Source: Bifidobacterium boum
GTDB lineage: Bacteria; Actinomycetota; Actinomycetes; Actinomycetales; Bifidobacteriaceae
Direction: 5' to 3'
Length of the DNA stretch: 64,000 nt
NCBI RefSeq assembly: GCF_000741535.1
Contig: NZ_JGYQ01000006.1
Coordinates: forward strand, 41,345 to 105,344
Part shown: positions 34,085 to 44,046 of the stretch, piece after piece
Layout of the letters: each line of letters begins with the position of its first letter
Numbering within the stretch: position 1 is the first letter of the stretch
Translations under genes and position numbers: made by a program
Notes under the pieces: generated by a model
Told to the model about the DNA's origin: nothing
Databases searched by the model: none
Seen by the model: only the letters and a program-made list of their open reading frames with translations

Positions 34085-35973
34085 TACTTGTTGTCCTTCT
34101 TGTCGTCGTCATCGTCCACGACTTCGGCGTCAACCACGTCGTCGTCGGAGGACGAAGCCTCGCCGGAAGCCTGGCCGGCGTCACCAGCGCCGGCTGCACC
34201 AGCGGCACCTTCAGCACCCTGCTGGGCATACAGCGCCTGACCGATCTTCTGCGCGGAGGTCATCAGCTCGCTCTGCGCGGTCTTGACCTTCTCGATGTCG
34301 TCACCCTTCAGGGCTTCCTTCAGGGCGTTGACTTTCTCGGTGACTTCCTTGACCACGTCATCGGACAGCTTGGCCTTGTTGTCGTTGACAAGCTTCTCGG
34401 TGGAGTAGGCGAAGGATTCGGCCTGATTGCGGGTCTCGGCTTCTTCCTTGCGCTTCTTGTCCTCGGCCTCGTGTGCTTGAGCTTCCTTGACCATGCGGTC
34501 GATTTCGTCCTTCGGCAGGGCGGAGCCGCCGGTGATGGTCATGGACTGCTCCTTGCCGGTGCCCTTGTCCTTGGCGGACACGTGCACGATGCCGTTGGCG
34601 TCGATATCGAAGGTGACCTCGATCTGCGGAACACCACGCGGAGCCGGAGCGATACCGGTCAGCTCGAAGGTGCCAAGCGGCTTGTTGTCGCGGGCGAATT
34701 CACGCTCGCCCTGATACACCTGGATGAGCACGCTCGGCTGGTTGTCCTCAGCCGTGGAGAAGATCTCGGAGCGCTTGGTCGGGATGGCGGTGTTGCGATC
34801 GATGAGCTTGGTCATGATGCCGCCCTTGGTCTCGATACCGAGGCTCAACGGGGTCACATCGATGAGCAGGACATCCTTGCGGTCGCCCTTGATGACGCCG
34901 GACTGGACGGCTGCGCCGACTGCGACGACCTCATCCGGGTTGACGGACTGGTTCGCTTCCTTGCCGCCGGTGAGCTCCTTGACGAGCTCCTTGACCGCCG
35001 GCATACGGGTGGAACCGCCGACGAGTACGACATGGTTGATGTCGCTCACGGAGATGCCCGCGTCGGACAGCACGTTGTTGAACGGCGTGCGGCAACGGTT
35101 GAGCAGGTCGGAGGTCATTTCCTCGAAGTGCGCACGGGTGAGCGTCTCGTCGAGGTGGACCGGGGTGCCGTCAGGCGTCATGGCCAGGTACTGCATGGAA
35201 ATCTGCGTGCTGGTGGCGCTGGACAGTTCCTTCTTCGCCTGTTCCGCGGCTTCCTTCAACCGCTGCAGGGCGATCTTGTCCTTGCTCAGGTCGACGCCGT
35301 ACTTGTTCTTGACTTCGCCGACGAGCCAATCGATGATCTTCTGATCCCAATCATCGCCGCCGAGGTGGTTATCACCGTTTGTGGCCTGCACCTGGATGGT
35401 GGAGAAGCCGTCGTCATCCTTGCCGATCTCCAGCAGGGAGACATCGAAGGTGCCGCCGCCGAGGTCGAAGACCAGGATGCGCTCGTCTTCCTTGCCCTTT
35501 TCAAGGCCGTATGCCAGTGCGGCTGCGGTCGGCTCGTTGATGATACGCAGCACGTTGAGGCCTGCGATCTTGCCGGCGTCCTTGGTGGCCTGGCGCTGGG
35601 CATCGTTGAAGTATGCCGGGCAGGTGATGACGGCGTCGGTGACGGGCTCGCCGAGCTTCTGTTCGGCGTCCCTCTTGAGCTTCATGAGGATCTGTGCGGA
35701 AATCTCCTGCGGGGTCCACTTCTTGCCGTCGATTTCGACCGACCAGTCAGTGCCCATGTGGCGCTTGACGGAGCTGATGGTGCGGTCAACATTGGTGACA
35801 GCCTGGCGCTTGGCGACTTCGCCGACCAGGATTTCACCGGACTTGCTGAAGGCCACCACCGACGGGGTGGTGCGTGCGCCTTCCGCGTTCTCGATAACGG
35901 TGGGCTCGCCGCCTTCCAGCGTTGCGATGCAGGAGTTTGTCGTACCCAGATCGATACCAACTGCGCGTCCCAT
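34084..35973 (-). CDS. dnaK: Hsp70 chaperone DnaK
   Basis: A 629-residue Hsp70. IDLGTTNSC at the N-terminus, [12 protein letters not shown], the ATPase signature [13 protein letters not shown], interdomain [11 protein letters not shown], and an acidic tail ending in Asp/Lys repeats. The start at 35973 follows AAGGAG and gives the conserved MGRAVGID; the longer frame to 36093 would translate the operator. First gene of the HspR-controlled operon. Confidence 0.97.
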   Translation of the reverse strand: MGRAVGIDLGTTNSCIATLEGGEPTVIENAEGARTTPSVVAFSKSGEILVGEVAKRQAVTNVDRTISSVKRHMGTDWSVEIDGKKWTPQEISAQILMKLKRDAEQKLGEPVTDAVITCPAYFNDAQRQATKDAGKIAGLNVLRIINEPTAAALAYGLEKGKEDERILVFDLGGGTFDVSLLEIGKDDDGFSTIQVQATNGDNHLGGDDWDQKIIDWLVGEVKNKYGVDLSKDKIALQRLKEAAEQAKKELSSATSTQISMQYLAMTPDGTPVHLDETLTRAHFEEMTSDLLNRCRTPFNNVLSDAGISVSDINHVVLVGGSTRMPAVKELVKELTGGKEANQSVNPDEVVAVGAAVQSGVIKGDRKDVLLIDVTPLSLGIETKGGIMTKLIDRNTAIPTKRSEIFSTAEDNQPSVLIQVYQGEREFARDNKPLGTFELTGIAPAPRGVPQIEVTFDIDANGIVHVSAKDKGTGKEQSMTITGGSALPKDEIDRMVKEAQAHEAEDKKRKEEAETRNQAESFAYSTEKLVNDNKAKLSDDVVKEVTEKVNALKEALKGDDIEKVKTAQSELMTSAQKIGQALYAQQGAEGAAGAAGAGDAGQASGEASSSDDDVVDAEVVDDDDDKKDNK

Positions 35974-36058
35974 ATGTTCTCCTTTATTGATTGTTCTGTT
36001 GTCTACGTCTTCGCTCAATCGGCACCGTCCGAAGACCGTGCCGTTGGATGCTTCCAAA

Positions 36059-36086
36059 CTTGAGCCTACATCACTCAACTTTGAGT
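36059..36086 (-). promoter_or_regulatory. HAIR operator (HspR binding site) upstream of dnaK
   Basis: CTTGAGC-N7-ACTCAAC at 36059-36079 matches the HAIR consensus CTTGAGT-N7-ACTCAAG. A third half-site TTTGAGT (36080-36086) forms an overlapping inverted pair ACTCAA/TTGAGT, so two HspR units may bind. Confidence 0.85.
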
Positions 36087-36628
36087 TGTCCACTTTTATT
36101 CCCGGTTGTACGGAAATTTTTTCCCATGTCTATCCGAGGCCGGAATATGTCGCACGCGCACGGATTCGACGGGCACCATCACCCATGATTGCGATTCCGC
36201 GCCGGCAAGATACCCGCTTGATTTACACGGTACGGAAAGGATACTGTGCCCGGCCAACGCGCATGACGATCAAGGACACACCAAATCGTTGATATCCCCC
36301 GTCTTCCGCCGCCCGCCCGAATCCCGCCGGCATCCTTTCCATACCGTACGTTTCATCCCCAGAACTCCGTGGCGCGGAGCCACATCGGTCCATCCCCGCC
36401 GGCGCAACAACGCCGACCGCCCGCAAAACCGCGGATCAGCCGGCGCCGCACGCCCCGGAGGACATCACACACAAGAGATTTCAGGGATTCCACCGGATTG
36501 CTCACTGTTCCGGACATGCATTCGAGCCTGCCGCATCCATCGGGCCCGACCCCTCACGGGGCCAGCACGACCGATCAACCGCCCCGAATCGTTTTCCGGC
36601 GGCGCCACCGCTGACACCGCCGAAGAAC
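36087..36628. other. intergenic stretch between dnaK and alkaline phosphatase
   Basis: No believable gene. One inverted pair with long spacing: CGGTACGGAAAGGAT (36228-36242) and its 14/15 complement at 36332-36346. Its role is unknown. Confidence 0.4.
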
Positions 36629-38662
36629 TTACTTCCGAGCGAACAGACCGCGACGCCATGCGGCGAGCAGACCGCCCGCGACAGCAAGCGCGAGGGCGAC
36701 CATCACCGTCCCGAGGATACGGGTACCGGTCTTGCCGAGCGCCCCGACCAAGGCGCCGGCAATACCGCCGTTTTCCGTGGCATCGCCCAGCCCAGCCTTG
36801 GCGGCGGTTTTCGGAGCGACTACGACGTTGCTGGCGCCGTTGCCGGTCAGCCCGAATTCAGTGGCGATTTTCGTGCCGGACTGCTTGCCGGTGACGGTCA
36901 GCGTGTAGGTCGAGCCGCTCGGGTTGAAGCCTTTGACACCGTTGAAGTCGATGGTTGTGGTGGCACCGGTGGCGACGCGCACACCTGAGACCGGGGTGTC
37001 ATCGTTCGACGCGGCGAGTACGGCACCGGTTTCCGTATCCTGCAGCTGGTAGCCGAGTACGGCGTCTCCGTTGAATCCGGTGACTTGCGCCACACCGTCC
37101 TTGACGGAGACTTTGGCTCCCGAGGACAACGCGTTGATGTCTTCTGTCGAGCTGGCCAATCCGAGTGTTTTGGCGATGGTGAAGAAGTTGTCGGTCTGGT
37201 CGGTCAGACCATCAACGCGGGAGGCGCCGGGACCGGATGCCGCGATACGCAGCTGGGTGCCGGTGTGGCTCTGGGATCCGTTCTGCGATGAGGCCGTACC
37301 GTACATGACGTACATGGCGGTGCCGTCTTTCGCACGCAGCGGGGTGTTCAGCGCGTACATGGACGGCCAGGAGGCGAGCTGGCTGGTGTGGGCGTGATCC
37401 GCGGTCACGATGATCAGCGTGTTGGACAGGTCCACTTTCTTCAGCGCGGCGGAGATGGCCTTGTCCAGGTCGTCGGTCTCGCCGATCTGTCCACAAGCGT
37501 TCGCGTTGTGGTCTTGCTTGTCGATGGATGCGCCTTCGACTTGCAGGAAGTAACCGTTGTCCTTGCCGTTCTTGTTTGCGGACAACAGGTCGATCGCCTT
37601 GTTGGTCATGTCAGCGAGCGAAGCCCCTTTGTTGCCGAGCCAGTCCGGGTTCGCTGTGCAGGTTTGCAAGCTGGCGTTGCCGTCTTGCTGGTCTTTGAGC
37701 GCGATTTCCTGGGCGGTTTCGCCGTCGTAGGTTTTGGATTCGTTGTACTGGGTCGGCAGGTTGCCGGCGGCGAACAGGCCGAGCACCGGGGAGCTTTGGT
37801 CGGCTTCGCTCAGGGAGCCTAGCTGTGCGGGGTCTTCGACGTACTGGTAGCCGCGGGCCTTGGCTTGATCTTTGAGCGTCATGCCTTGGTATTCGCCGGC
37901 TTGCGCGGTCTGGTTGAAGTATTTGCTGCCCCCGCCGAAGGTTACGTCGGCACGGGTGTCGAGCAGCTGTTCGGAGATGGACCCGATGCCGCCGTTCTGC
38001 TTGAGCTGGGCGACGTCGCAGCGCTTGGCGGAATCGTCAGAGCTGCCGTCGGATTTGCCTTGAGGACCATAGCAGGAGCGTTGCGTGGAGTGTGATTCAA
38101 GCACTGCCGGGGTTGCGTCCTGGATTTCCGCGGTGGTCACGTTGCCGGTGGCCAGCCCTTTGGCTTTGGCCAGTTCGATGAGGTTCATCTGCGGGTTGAA
38201 GTTGTTGTCGACCGAGACCGCATTGTTGTAGGTTTTGGTGCCGGTGGCCCAGCCGGAACCCGACGCGGCGGAATCGGTGACCGCCGTGACTTGGTTCCTG
38301 CGGCCGGAACCGTCGCCAGTCGCGTAGGTTGTGTATTGGCCAGTACCGGTTTCCTTGGCGCTGGTGGCACCGGGCTGGCCGATTTTGTCAAGGCCTTCGA
38401 ATGACCCGCCGGGACCGTACAGGTAGTCGCGGGCGATGGTGATTTCCGAGTCACCCATGCCGTCTCCGATGAAGAGGATGACGTTCTTCGCTTTGCCGGT
38501 CGCCGGCGTGTTGGCGATGCGCTGTGCGCCACCGTGCACGCTCAATGCGGAAACGTCCGGGGAATCTGCGGCGAAGGCGCCTGGCACCGCTGTAAGGCAC
38601 AGCGCGCCGGCAAGAGCAGCGGAAAGGTCCGCGATGATACCGTGTCGGGATGGTTGCTTCAC
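36629..38662 (-). CDS. cell-surface alkaline phosphatase
   Basis: A 677-residue PhoA-superfamily enzyme. A signal peptide ends near AFAAD (about residue 32). Metal-site motif NVILFIGDGMGDSEI, catalytic serine in VTDSAASGSGWATG, and VTADHAHTSQ for the later zinc ligands. Insertion and C-terminal immunoglobulin-like extension (about 500-625) make it longer than E. coli PhoA. The end reads LGKTG, a membrane segment, then RRGLFARK, which looks like a variant sortase anchor. It releases phosphate outside the cell. The start is GTG at 38662 behind AAAGGAA. Confidence 0.88.
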   Translation of the reverse strand: MKQPSRHGIIADLSAALAGALCLTAVPGAFAADSPDVSALSVHGGAQRIANTPATGKAKNVILFIGDGMGDSEITIARDYLYGPGGSFEGLDKIGQPGATSAKETGTGQYTTYATGDGSGRRNQVTAVTDSAASGSGWATGTKTYNNAVSVDNNFNPQMNLIELAKAKGLATGNVTTAEIQDATPAVLESHSTQRSCYGPQGKSDGSSDDSAKRCDVAQLKQNGGIGSISEQLLDTRADVTFGGGSKYFNQTAQAGEYQGMTLKDQAKARGYQYVEDPAQLGSLSEADQSSPVLGLFAAGNLPTQYNESKTYDGETAQEIALKDQQDGNASLQTCTANPDWLGNKGASLADMTNKAIDLLSANKNGKDNGYFLQVEGASIDKQDHNANACGQIGETDDLDKAISAALKKVDLSNTLIIVTADHAHTSQLASWPSMYALNTPLRAKDGTAMYVMYGTASSQNGSQSHTGTQLRIAASGPGASRVDGLTDQTDNFFTIAKTLGLASSTEDINALSSGAKVSVKDGVAQVTGFNGDAVLGYQLQDTETGAVLAASNDDTPVSGVRVATGATTTIDFNGVKGFNPSGSTYTLTVTGKQSGTKIATEFGLTGNGASNVVVAPKTAAKAGLGDATENGGIAGALVGALGKTGTRILGTVMVALALAVAGGLLAAWRRGLFARK

Positions 38663-38883
38663 TTCATTTCCTTTCCTCGACGAAAACCTCGGCAGGCGCT
38701 CGCCAGTCCTCCTGCAACATACTGCTTACGTATTCGGTTTTCGTTCCGTTTGCACGCTATGACGCCAAAGCATCGGGTATCGTTCGCACAGTCGAAGCGC
38801 ACCCCAATTCTTGGTGAATTCTCAGCGAATGGGCAGAGTCTCTCGGAAACAACACCATGGTGGCGCAAACATCATCATGGTTC

Positions 38884-38921
38884 TGACAACGTTTGCAAAA
38901 ATGATGAAACAGTTGTACAAT
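38884..38921 (+). promoter_or_regulatory. promoter and operator of LacI regulator 1
   Basis: -35 TTGCAA (38893-38898), 17-base spacer, -10 TACAAT (38916-38921). TGACAACGTTTGCAA (38884-38898) overlaps the -35 and fits the locus operator, suggesting autoregulation. Phosphatase and regulator are divergent. Confidence 0.75.
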
Positions 38922-38978
38922 GTTCACCGCAAAGTCAGCGTCGAATGTTGCACAACGCAACGAGGCAAAGGGGCTGGA

Positions 38979-40007
38979 ATGGCAAAGGCTAGTATTCGGG
39001 ATGTCGCCAGAGTGGCGGGCGTATCCATCTCGACGGTATCGCGCGCCTTCACGCGTCCGGATCTGGTATCGCAGCGAACCCGAACCAAAGTGCTCGCCGC
39101 CGCCGACAAACTCGATTTCAACATCTCCCGTTCAGCCACCGCGCTGAAAACCGGCCAGGCGTACCGCGTCGCCCTGCTTATGAACGAAGAGATCACCAGC
39201 TGGTTCAATACGGAAGTATTCGCAGGACTCAACGATGTCCTGCATGACGCCGGTTACGACATCTCCCTGTTCCAGCACATCGACACCGCCGAAAACCGCA
39301 AGGAATTCTTCACCACGCTTCCCGTGCGCCGCAATGTCGACGCGGTATTCGTCAATTCCTTCAGCATCGACTCCTACGAGGTCGAACAGCTCAAGCGTGT
39401 CCACGTCCCCATTATCGGCATCAACACACCGTCAATCTCGAACTTCGACGCTTCGGTGAGCATCGACGACGAGGATGGCATGTTCATGGCCACCCAGCAT
39501 CTGATCAACCTCGGGCATCATCACATCGTGTACACCTGCTCGCAAGCCGCGGACGGCATCGAGTCCAGCATCGACAACCGCGGGCGCGGGTTCATCAGGG
39601 CATGCAAAGCCGCCGAACACAACCACGACCTGCAATGGCAGGTGTTGTCCGTCCCGCGTGGCCGCGAATTCGCCGATTCCGCTTTGACTGCATTACTCGC
39701 CCTCGACCAGTTCCCGGATGCCATCTGCTGCCAGATGGATATGATGGCCATCCCTCTGGTGCTCAAACTCGAGCGGTACGGCCACACCACCCCACGTGAC
39801 TATTCGATCATCGGCTTCGATGACAGCCCGTACGCCGACACCATCAATCTGACGACCATGCGCCAAAATCCGCGCGCCATGGGACGCAACGCCGCGCAGA
39901 AGGCATTGACGATCATCGCGCGCGAACCACTCGCCAACGCGCATGAAACCATTCAGCCGCAACTGGTGCTGCGTGGCTCAGACGCCGTATTCAACCGGGC
40001 CAACTAG
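38979..40007 (+). CDS. LacI-family regulator of the glucan locus (1)
   Basis: A 342-residue LacI/GalR repressor. The helix-turn-helix IRDVARVAGVSISTVSRAF opens the protein, followed by the hinge helix and a periplasmic-binding-like sugar sensor (VALLMNEEITSWF to the C-terminal IIGFDDSPYA). The start at 38979 is preceded by AAGGGGCTGGA; the open frame upstream to 38811 covers the promoter. Strongly similar to the paralog at 55371-56381. By position it probably controls the maltodextrin genes to its right; effector unknown. Confidence 0.88.
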   Translation: MAKASIRDVARVAGVSISTVSRAFTRPDLVSQRTRTKVLAAADKLDFNISRSATALKTGQAYRVALLMNEEITSWFNTEVFAGLNDVLHDAGYDISLFQHIDTAENRKEFFTTLPVRRNVDAVFVNSFSIDSYEVEQLKRVHVPIIGINTPSISNFDASVSIDDEDGMFMATQHLINLGHHHIVYTCSQAADGIESSIDNRGRGFIRACKAAEHNHDLQWQVLSVPRGREFADSALTALLALDQFPDAICCQMDMMAIPLVLKLERYGHTTPRDYSIIGFDDSPYADTINLTTMRQNPRAMGRNAAQKALTIIAREPLANAHETIQPQLVLRGSDAVFNRAN

Positions 40008-40057
40008 TCTATTGGCCGGCTGCGAGCCCACTTGGCGTGCCGCCGGCGGACCATCGG

Positions 40058-40831
40058 CTACATCACCGGCAGCGCGCACACCAACAAGGTCAACGGATAC
40101 AAGGCGTAGAACACCCATTTGACCCATGGACGGGTATACCCCAGTTCATCCTGGCGCGTGTGGAGCATCGCCACACCGACAGCCGGCATGATGAAGAACA
40201 CTGCGCCCAGTACGCCGGCAGTCATCATCATGGTGTTCTCATGCGCATCCATCAGGTGGAAAATCAGCGCCATGCCAACCAGCAACAATCCCATATTGAG
40301 CATGCCTTGCCGCAACCCGATGTGAAGAATCAGCACCCACGCCAGTCCCGCAATGGTCACCAGAACCGACACGACCCACCGTGATACGCCTTGCAGATGC
40401 TCACGGGCCCAGTCGATCGTGGCAAGCACGATCAACGCCACTACCAGCGCGAAGACCGGGTTCTGCGAACCCATATCCCACACTTTTCCGGATGTCGCTA
40501 TGTCGTAGGGCACTTCGGAAATCAGCGCAAGCACCAGCAGCCGGATCCCGTATTGCAACGCGTTATGCGTATGCCGGTAGCCTTGCACCAGCAGCCATGC
40601 GTACAGCGGTATGGCGGTCCAGGACGCGACTTCGCACACGACCAGAATGGTCATGGCCACCATGTTGTCTGAGCCGGCATGATAACCCAGCATTTGAGGA
40701 AGCACCGTGGTCCCGATTGTCGCCAGCAGCACGAACAGCCAGCCCACGATTTTGACGCGGAACTCGGTCATGCCTTTCCTGCGTGTTTTTCCGCTGTTGA
40801 CCGCCTGAGCGTCGGCGAATTCACTTGACAT
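40058..40831 (-). CDS. TraX-family membrane protein
   Basis: A 257-residue integral membrane protein with about seven or eight hydrophobic segments. RLLVLALISEVPYDIA and the following NPVFAL match the TraX family (first known as an F-pilin acetylase); chromosomal homologs are likely acyltransferases for surface molecules. The start at 40831 is preferred because GGAG precedes it; starts at 40843 and 40852 are possible. No conjugation genes are nearby. Confidence 0.8.
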   Translation of the reverse strand: MSSEFADAQAVNSGKTRRKGMTEFRVKIVGWLFVLLATIGTTVLPQMLGYHAGSDNMVAMTILVVCEVASWTAIPLYAWLLVQGYRHTHNALQYGIRLLVLALISEVPYDIATSGKVWDMGSQNPVFALVVALIVLATIDWAREHLQGVSRWVVSVLVTIAGLAWVLILHIGLRQGMLNMGLLLVGMALIFHLMDAHENTMMMTAGVLGAVFFIMPAVGVAMLHTRQDELGYTRPWVKWVFYALYPLTLLVCALPVM

Positions 40832-40978
40832 GGCGTTCTCCATACCTGGCATGCACCCCTATTCCATTGACTGTGAAGCGTATGCCGGCGTGATGGCGAC
40901 CGGTGGCTGCCCACCATGCCGGCGACTGCGTGCCATTATTCCATGACCGACTGGAAACAGGCTGCGCAACCTGGGTTT

Positions 40979-41728
40979 TCACTCGCTGAGCACAAACTTC
41001 GTCAGCGCGGCATAATCGGCACCTTCGAGCGAAAGCGCCGCCTGCGGGCAGACGGCAGGATCATCCTGCCGGGAAATCGCCGTGTGCAGGTACACGCCGT
41101 CGATCCCGGCGGAGGCGGCACCTTGGATATCGCATTGCACTTCGTTGCCGACCATCAGCGCATGGTCGGGCGTAGTCAGTTCACGTTCGAGCGCTCTGAG
41201 GAAGAACAGCGGTGACGGCTTGCGGATACCTTCCTCACTGGAAATAAGGATACGGTCGAGCACCTTGGTCAGGCCGCTTTTGACCAATTCGGGACGGGTA
41301 TAGCATGCCTGTGCGTTGCTTACGAGCACGACGCGGCGACCGGATTGTTTCAGCGCATTGAGCATGTCCACCGCGCCTGGATACAAGCGGAACGTGCTGG
41401 TGCATGCCTGGCGGAACACCCACGCCGCGTTCGCCGCAAGACGCTCCGAAGCGACGGCGCCGCCCGCAGCATACAACCGCTGGAACACCGGCAGCACATC
41501 CGGTTCGATCCATTCGGGATGTTGGGCGCCTTTGCGCGCTTCCTGCACGTTGACGGCGTTCAGCTGGTCGAAACTCGCTTTCAGATGTGCGGCATCATCA
41601 TAATGCGCGCCGGTCGCGTCGAGGAATTCCCACAATTCCTGCCACGGTTTCGTTGCCTGTTCATCGGTGTGGATGTCAATCAGCGTCCCATACAGGTCGA
41701 ATAGCACCACCTCGTATCGCATAGCCAC
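40979..41728 (-). CDS. HAD-superfamily phosphatase (YjjG-like)
   Basis: A 249-residue HAD hydrolase. FDLYGTLIDIHTDE (motif I), VLVSNAQ (motif II), KPSPLFFLRAL (Lys of motif III) and MVGNEVQCDIQGA (motif IV). The pattern resembles nucleotidase/haloacid groups. A GTG start at 41728 follows GAGAGG; ATG at 41722 is an alternative. It sits next to the glucosidase, so a sugar phosphate substrate is possible but not shown. Confidence 0.82.
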   Translation of the reverse strand: MAMRYEVVLFDLYGTLIDIHTDEQATKPWQELWEFLDATGAHYDDAAHLKASFDQLNAVNVQEARKGAQHPEWIEPDVLPVFQRLYAAGGAVASERLAANAAWVFRQACTSTFRLYPGAVDMLNALKQSGRRVVLVSNAQACYTRPELVKSGLTKVLDRILISSEEGIRKPSPLFFLRALERELTTPDHALMVGNEVQCDIQGAASAGIDGVYLHTAISRQDDPAVCPQAALSLEGADYAALTKFVLSE

Positions 41729-41924
41729 GTTGTATCCTCTCTTGTCGCTTGCATTGCCTGCATGTCGTGATTCACGGATTCACCGGGTTGGTTCACGCAC
41801 CCACCCCTCGCTGCGGATGGGATCGATGTATGGTTCGCCAACCAGCTTCTTCACATTGTACGCACACATATGATGCTGCGGTGCGCTGTCGCCATGGAAT
41901 CGGCGGCAACGCACCGCAGCACGC

Positions 41925-43535
41925 TCATACGCGCACGACGGCGAAGCTTTGCGGCCCCAATTCCACCGTATCGCCGTGGGCGCTGACCCGCCCCAGGCAC
42001 AGCAACGTATCCGGATTCTTGGCAGTATTGCCCTGCACCGGCACGGTGATGGTTTCGCTTTCCAGACCTGGATTCATGGCGATGACCAGACGCTCACTGC
42101 CATCTTCGGCGATACGGGAGTATGCGAATGAACGGCCTTGCGCAGGCTGGGCCAGCACGGTCATCGGGGCTTTGGCCCGCAACGCCGGATGGTCGGCACG
42201 CAACGACAGCAGGCTGCGTACCCAAGCGAGCATCGAGTCCGGCCGCTGCTCCTGTTCGGCGACATTCGGCGCCTGCGGGTCGGGATCCACCGGCAGATAC
42301 AGCGACTGCGGGTCGCCAGCCGAGAACCCCATGTTATTTGAGGTGTCCCACTGCATGGGTGTGCGGCTGCCGGTGCGTGCGTACCCGCCTTCTTTGGTGG
42401 GCAGATCGCGGTAGCGCATGCCGATTTCGTCACCGTAATAGATGAATGGCACACCCGGCATGGTCAGGAACATGCCGAATGCCACTTGCTGTTCGCGCGT
42501 GGTCAGACGCGGGGCGAGACGCGGCGTGTCATGGTTGCAGGTGATGAAGCAGAAATACCCCTTGCCGCGGATCGCCTGATACTGCGGAATGTATTGGCTG
42601 AGGAACTCCTGGACGCTTCCGCCGCCGCTGGCGCTGAAATAACTGCGGTCGCCGGCGGTATCGAGCGCATTGTCCGTATTTCGGGCCAGCAGGTTGTATC
42701 CGTTGGGTTTGCCGTCAAAACGCCAATCAAGATAAAAGTCCATGTCGAAGCCGGCTTCCAGTGCCTGCGCGGGGACACCCCATTCGGAAACGAATGCCGC
42801 CTGTGGGAATTCGGCTTTGATGGTGCCGAGCATCTCCTGCCATGCCTTGATGGTTTCGGGCTTGTCGTCCCCGTCGTTCTTGACCAGGGAGTTCGCCATA
42901 TCCACGCGGAAGCCGTCGCAGCCGAGCGCAAGCCAGAAACGCATGATATCCACCATCGCGTCGCGGGTGGCTTTCGCCGCCGGCGAGTCCGGGGACATCT
43001 GCCACGGCCTGTCACGTTTGGCGAACCCGTAGTTGAGGGCGGGCTGGCACTTGAAGAAGTTCAGGATATAGGTCGCGTTCCGTTCGCTTTCACCGCCGAT
43101 GAAAGGCATCGTATACCCTTCGAATGCGCTGTTGGTCCAGATGTAGCGATCCGAGTATTCGTTGCGTTGCGCACGCTGGCTTTCCTTGAACCACGCATGC
43201 TCCTCACTCGTGTGCCCCGGCACCAAGTCGAGCAGCACGTGGATGCCGCGCGCGTGCGCCTGATGGAACAGTTCGACCAGATCGTCATTGGTGCCGTACC
43301 GTGACGCGACTTTGCGGTAGTCGCGCACGTCATAGCCGGCGTCTTTGAATGGCGAATCGTAGCACGGGTTGATCCACAGGGCGTTGCAGCCCAGGGATGC
43401 GATGTAGTCGAGTTTGCCGGTGATGCCGGGGATATCCCCGATACCGTCGCCATTCGAATCACAGAAGCTCTGCGGGTAGATCTCATAGAACACCGCGGTA
43501 TCAAGCCAAGCCGGCCGAGTGAATTGAGATGTCAT
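41925..43535 (-). CDS. GH13 alpha-glucosidase
   Basis: A 536-residue glycoside hydrolase family 13 enzyme. Region motifs in order: DLVPGHTSEEH, GFRVDMANSLV with the nucleophile Asp, FVSEWG with the acid/base Glu, and TCNHDTPRLAP. The opening VFYEIYPQSFCDSNGDGIGDIPGI is typical of oligo-1,6-glucosidase and alpha-glucosidase members. It hydrolyses short alpha-glucosides taken up by the neighbouring transporter. The start at 43535 follows AAAGGA; the open frame to 43856 crosses the divergent promoter region. Confidence 0.9.
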   Translation of the reverse strand: MTSQFTRPAWLDTAVFYEIYPQSFCDSNGDGIGDIPGITGKLDYIASLGCNALWINPCYDSPFKDAGYDVRDYRKVASRYGTNDDLVELFHQAHARGIHVLLDLVPGHTSEEHAWFKESQRAQRNEYSDRYIWTNSAFEGYTMPFIGGESERNATYILNFFKCQPALNYGFAKRDRPWQMSPDSPAAKATRDAMVDIMRFWLALGCDGFRVDMANSLVKNDGDDKPETIKAWQEMLGTIKAEFPQAAFVSEWGVPAQALEAGFDMDFYLDWRFDGKPNGYNLLARNTDNALDTAGDRSYFSASGGGSVQEFLSQYIPQYQAIRGKGYFCFITCNHDTPRLAPRLTTREQQVAFGMFLTMPGVPFIYYGDEIGMRYRDLPTKEGGYARTGSRTPMQWDTSNNMGFSAGDPQSLYLPVDPDPQAPNVAEQEQRPDSMLAWVRSLLSLRADHPALRAKAPMTVLAQPAQGRSFAYSRIAEDGSERLVIAMNPGLESETITVPVQGNTAKNPDTLLCLGRVSAHGDTVELGPQSFAVVRV

Positions 43536-43692
43536 GCTGTTGTCCTTTCTTATTTCCCGCCAGTCCCCGCCATGACCTGCATACCGCCGGACCGCCGCAC
43601 GTGACGCGACGCTGTGCGCACGCACGGAATCGGGACAGGGTGTATAGGCGGGATGCGCCCTGTCCTGCTCGCCCGCGCGTATTGAGGTATCG

Positions 43693-43771
43693 CAGCAAAC
43701 GCTAGCACAGATTATCCAGCCGACACCCGTGTTTTCCGGACGGACCGCCAACGTCACGTCAAACGTTGCAA
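43693..43771 (-). promoter_or_regulatory. candidate LacI operators upstream of the glucosidase
   Basis: CAGCAAACGCTAGCA (43693-43707) and GTCAAACGTTGCAA (43758-43771) each resemble the locus operator. They lie in the 511-base region divergent from malE; no promoter is clear for the glucosidase. Confidence 0.45.
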
Positions 43772-43859
43772 CCACGCCGCGCAGCAGCGCGATTTGCCGC
43801 GATTTTTCAACGAAAGACGGCAAAAAAGACACGCGCGAAGAGAAAATTTGCATCATTTT

Positions 43860-43888
43860 TTGCGAACGTATGCAAGTTCATGTATACT
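43860..43888 (+). promoter_or_regulatory. malE promoter with palindromic operator
   Basis: TTGCGA (43860-43865), 17-base spacer, TATACT (43883-43888). TTGCGAACGTATGCAA at 43860-43875 is a 16-base near-palindrome covering the -35 box, a likely LacI-family site. The leader to malE is about 150 bases. Confidence 0.8.
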
Positions 43889-44046
43889 GTTGTGCGGTTC
43901 GGAGGTACGCACTAGATCCGCCCACTTCGGTGAGCGGGCGTGCACCTGGACGGGAACCCAACAGGGCGAACGGCAAAGGTGCTGACCGCTGCACCGAAAA
44001 CACACTCGCTCCGCGAACAGCGGAGCGGCATTTTAGGAGGTCAAGG

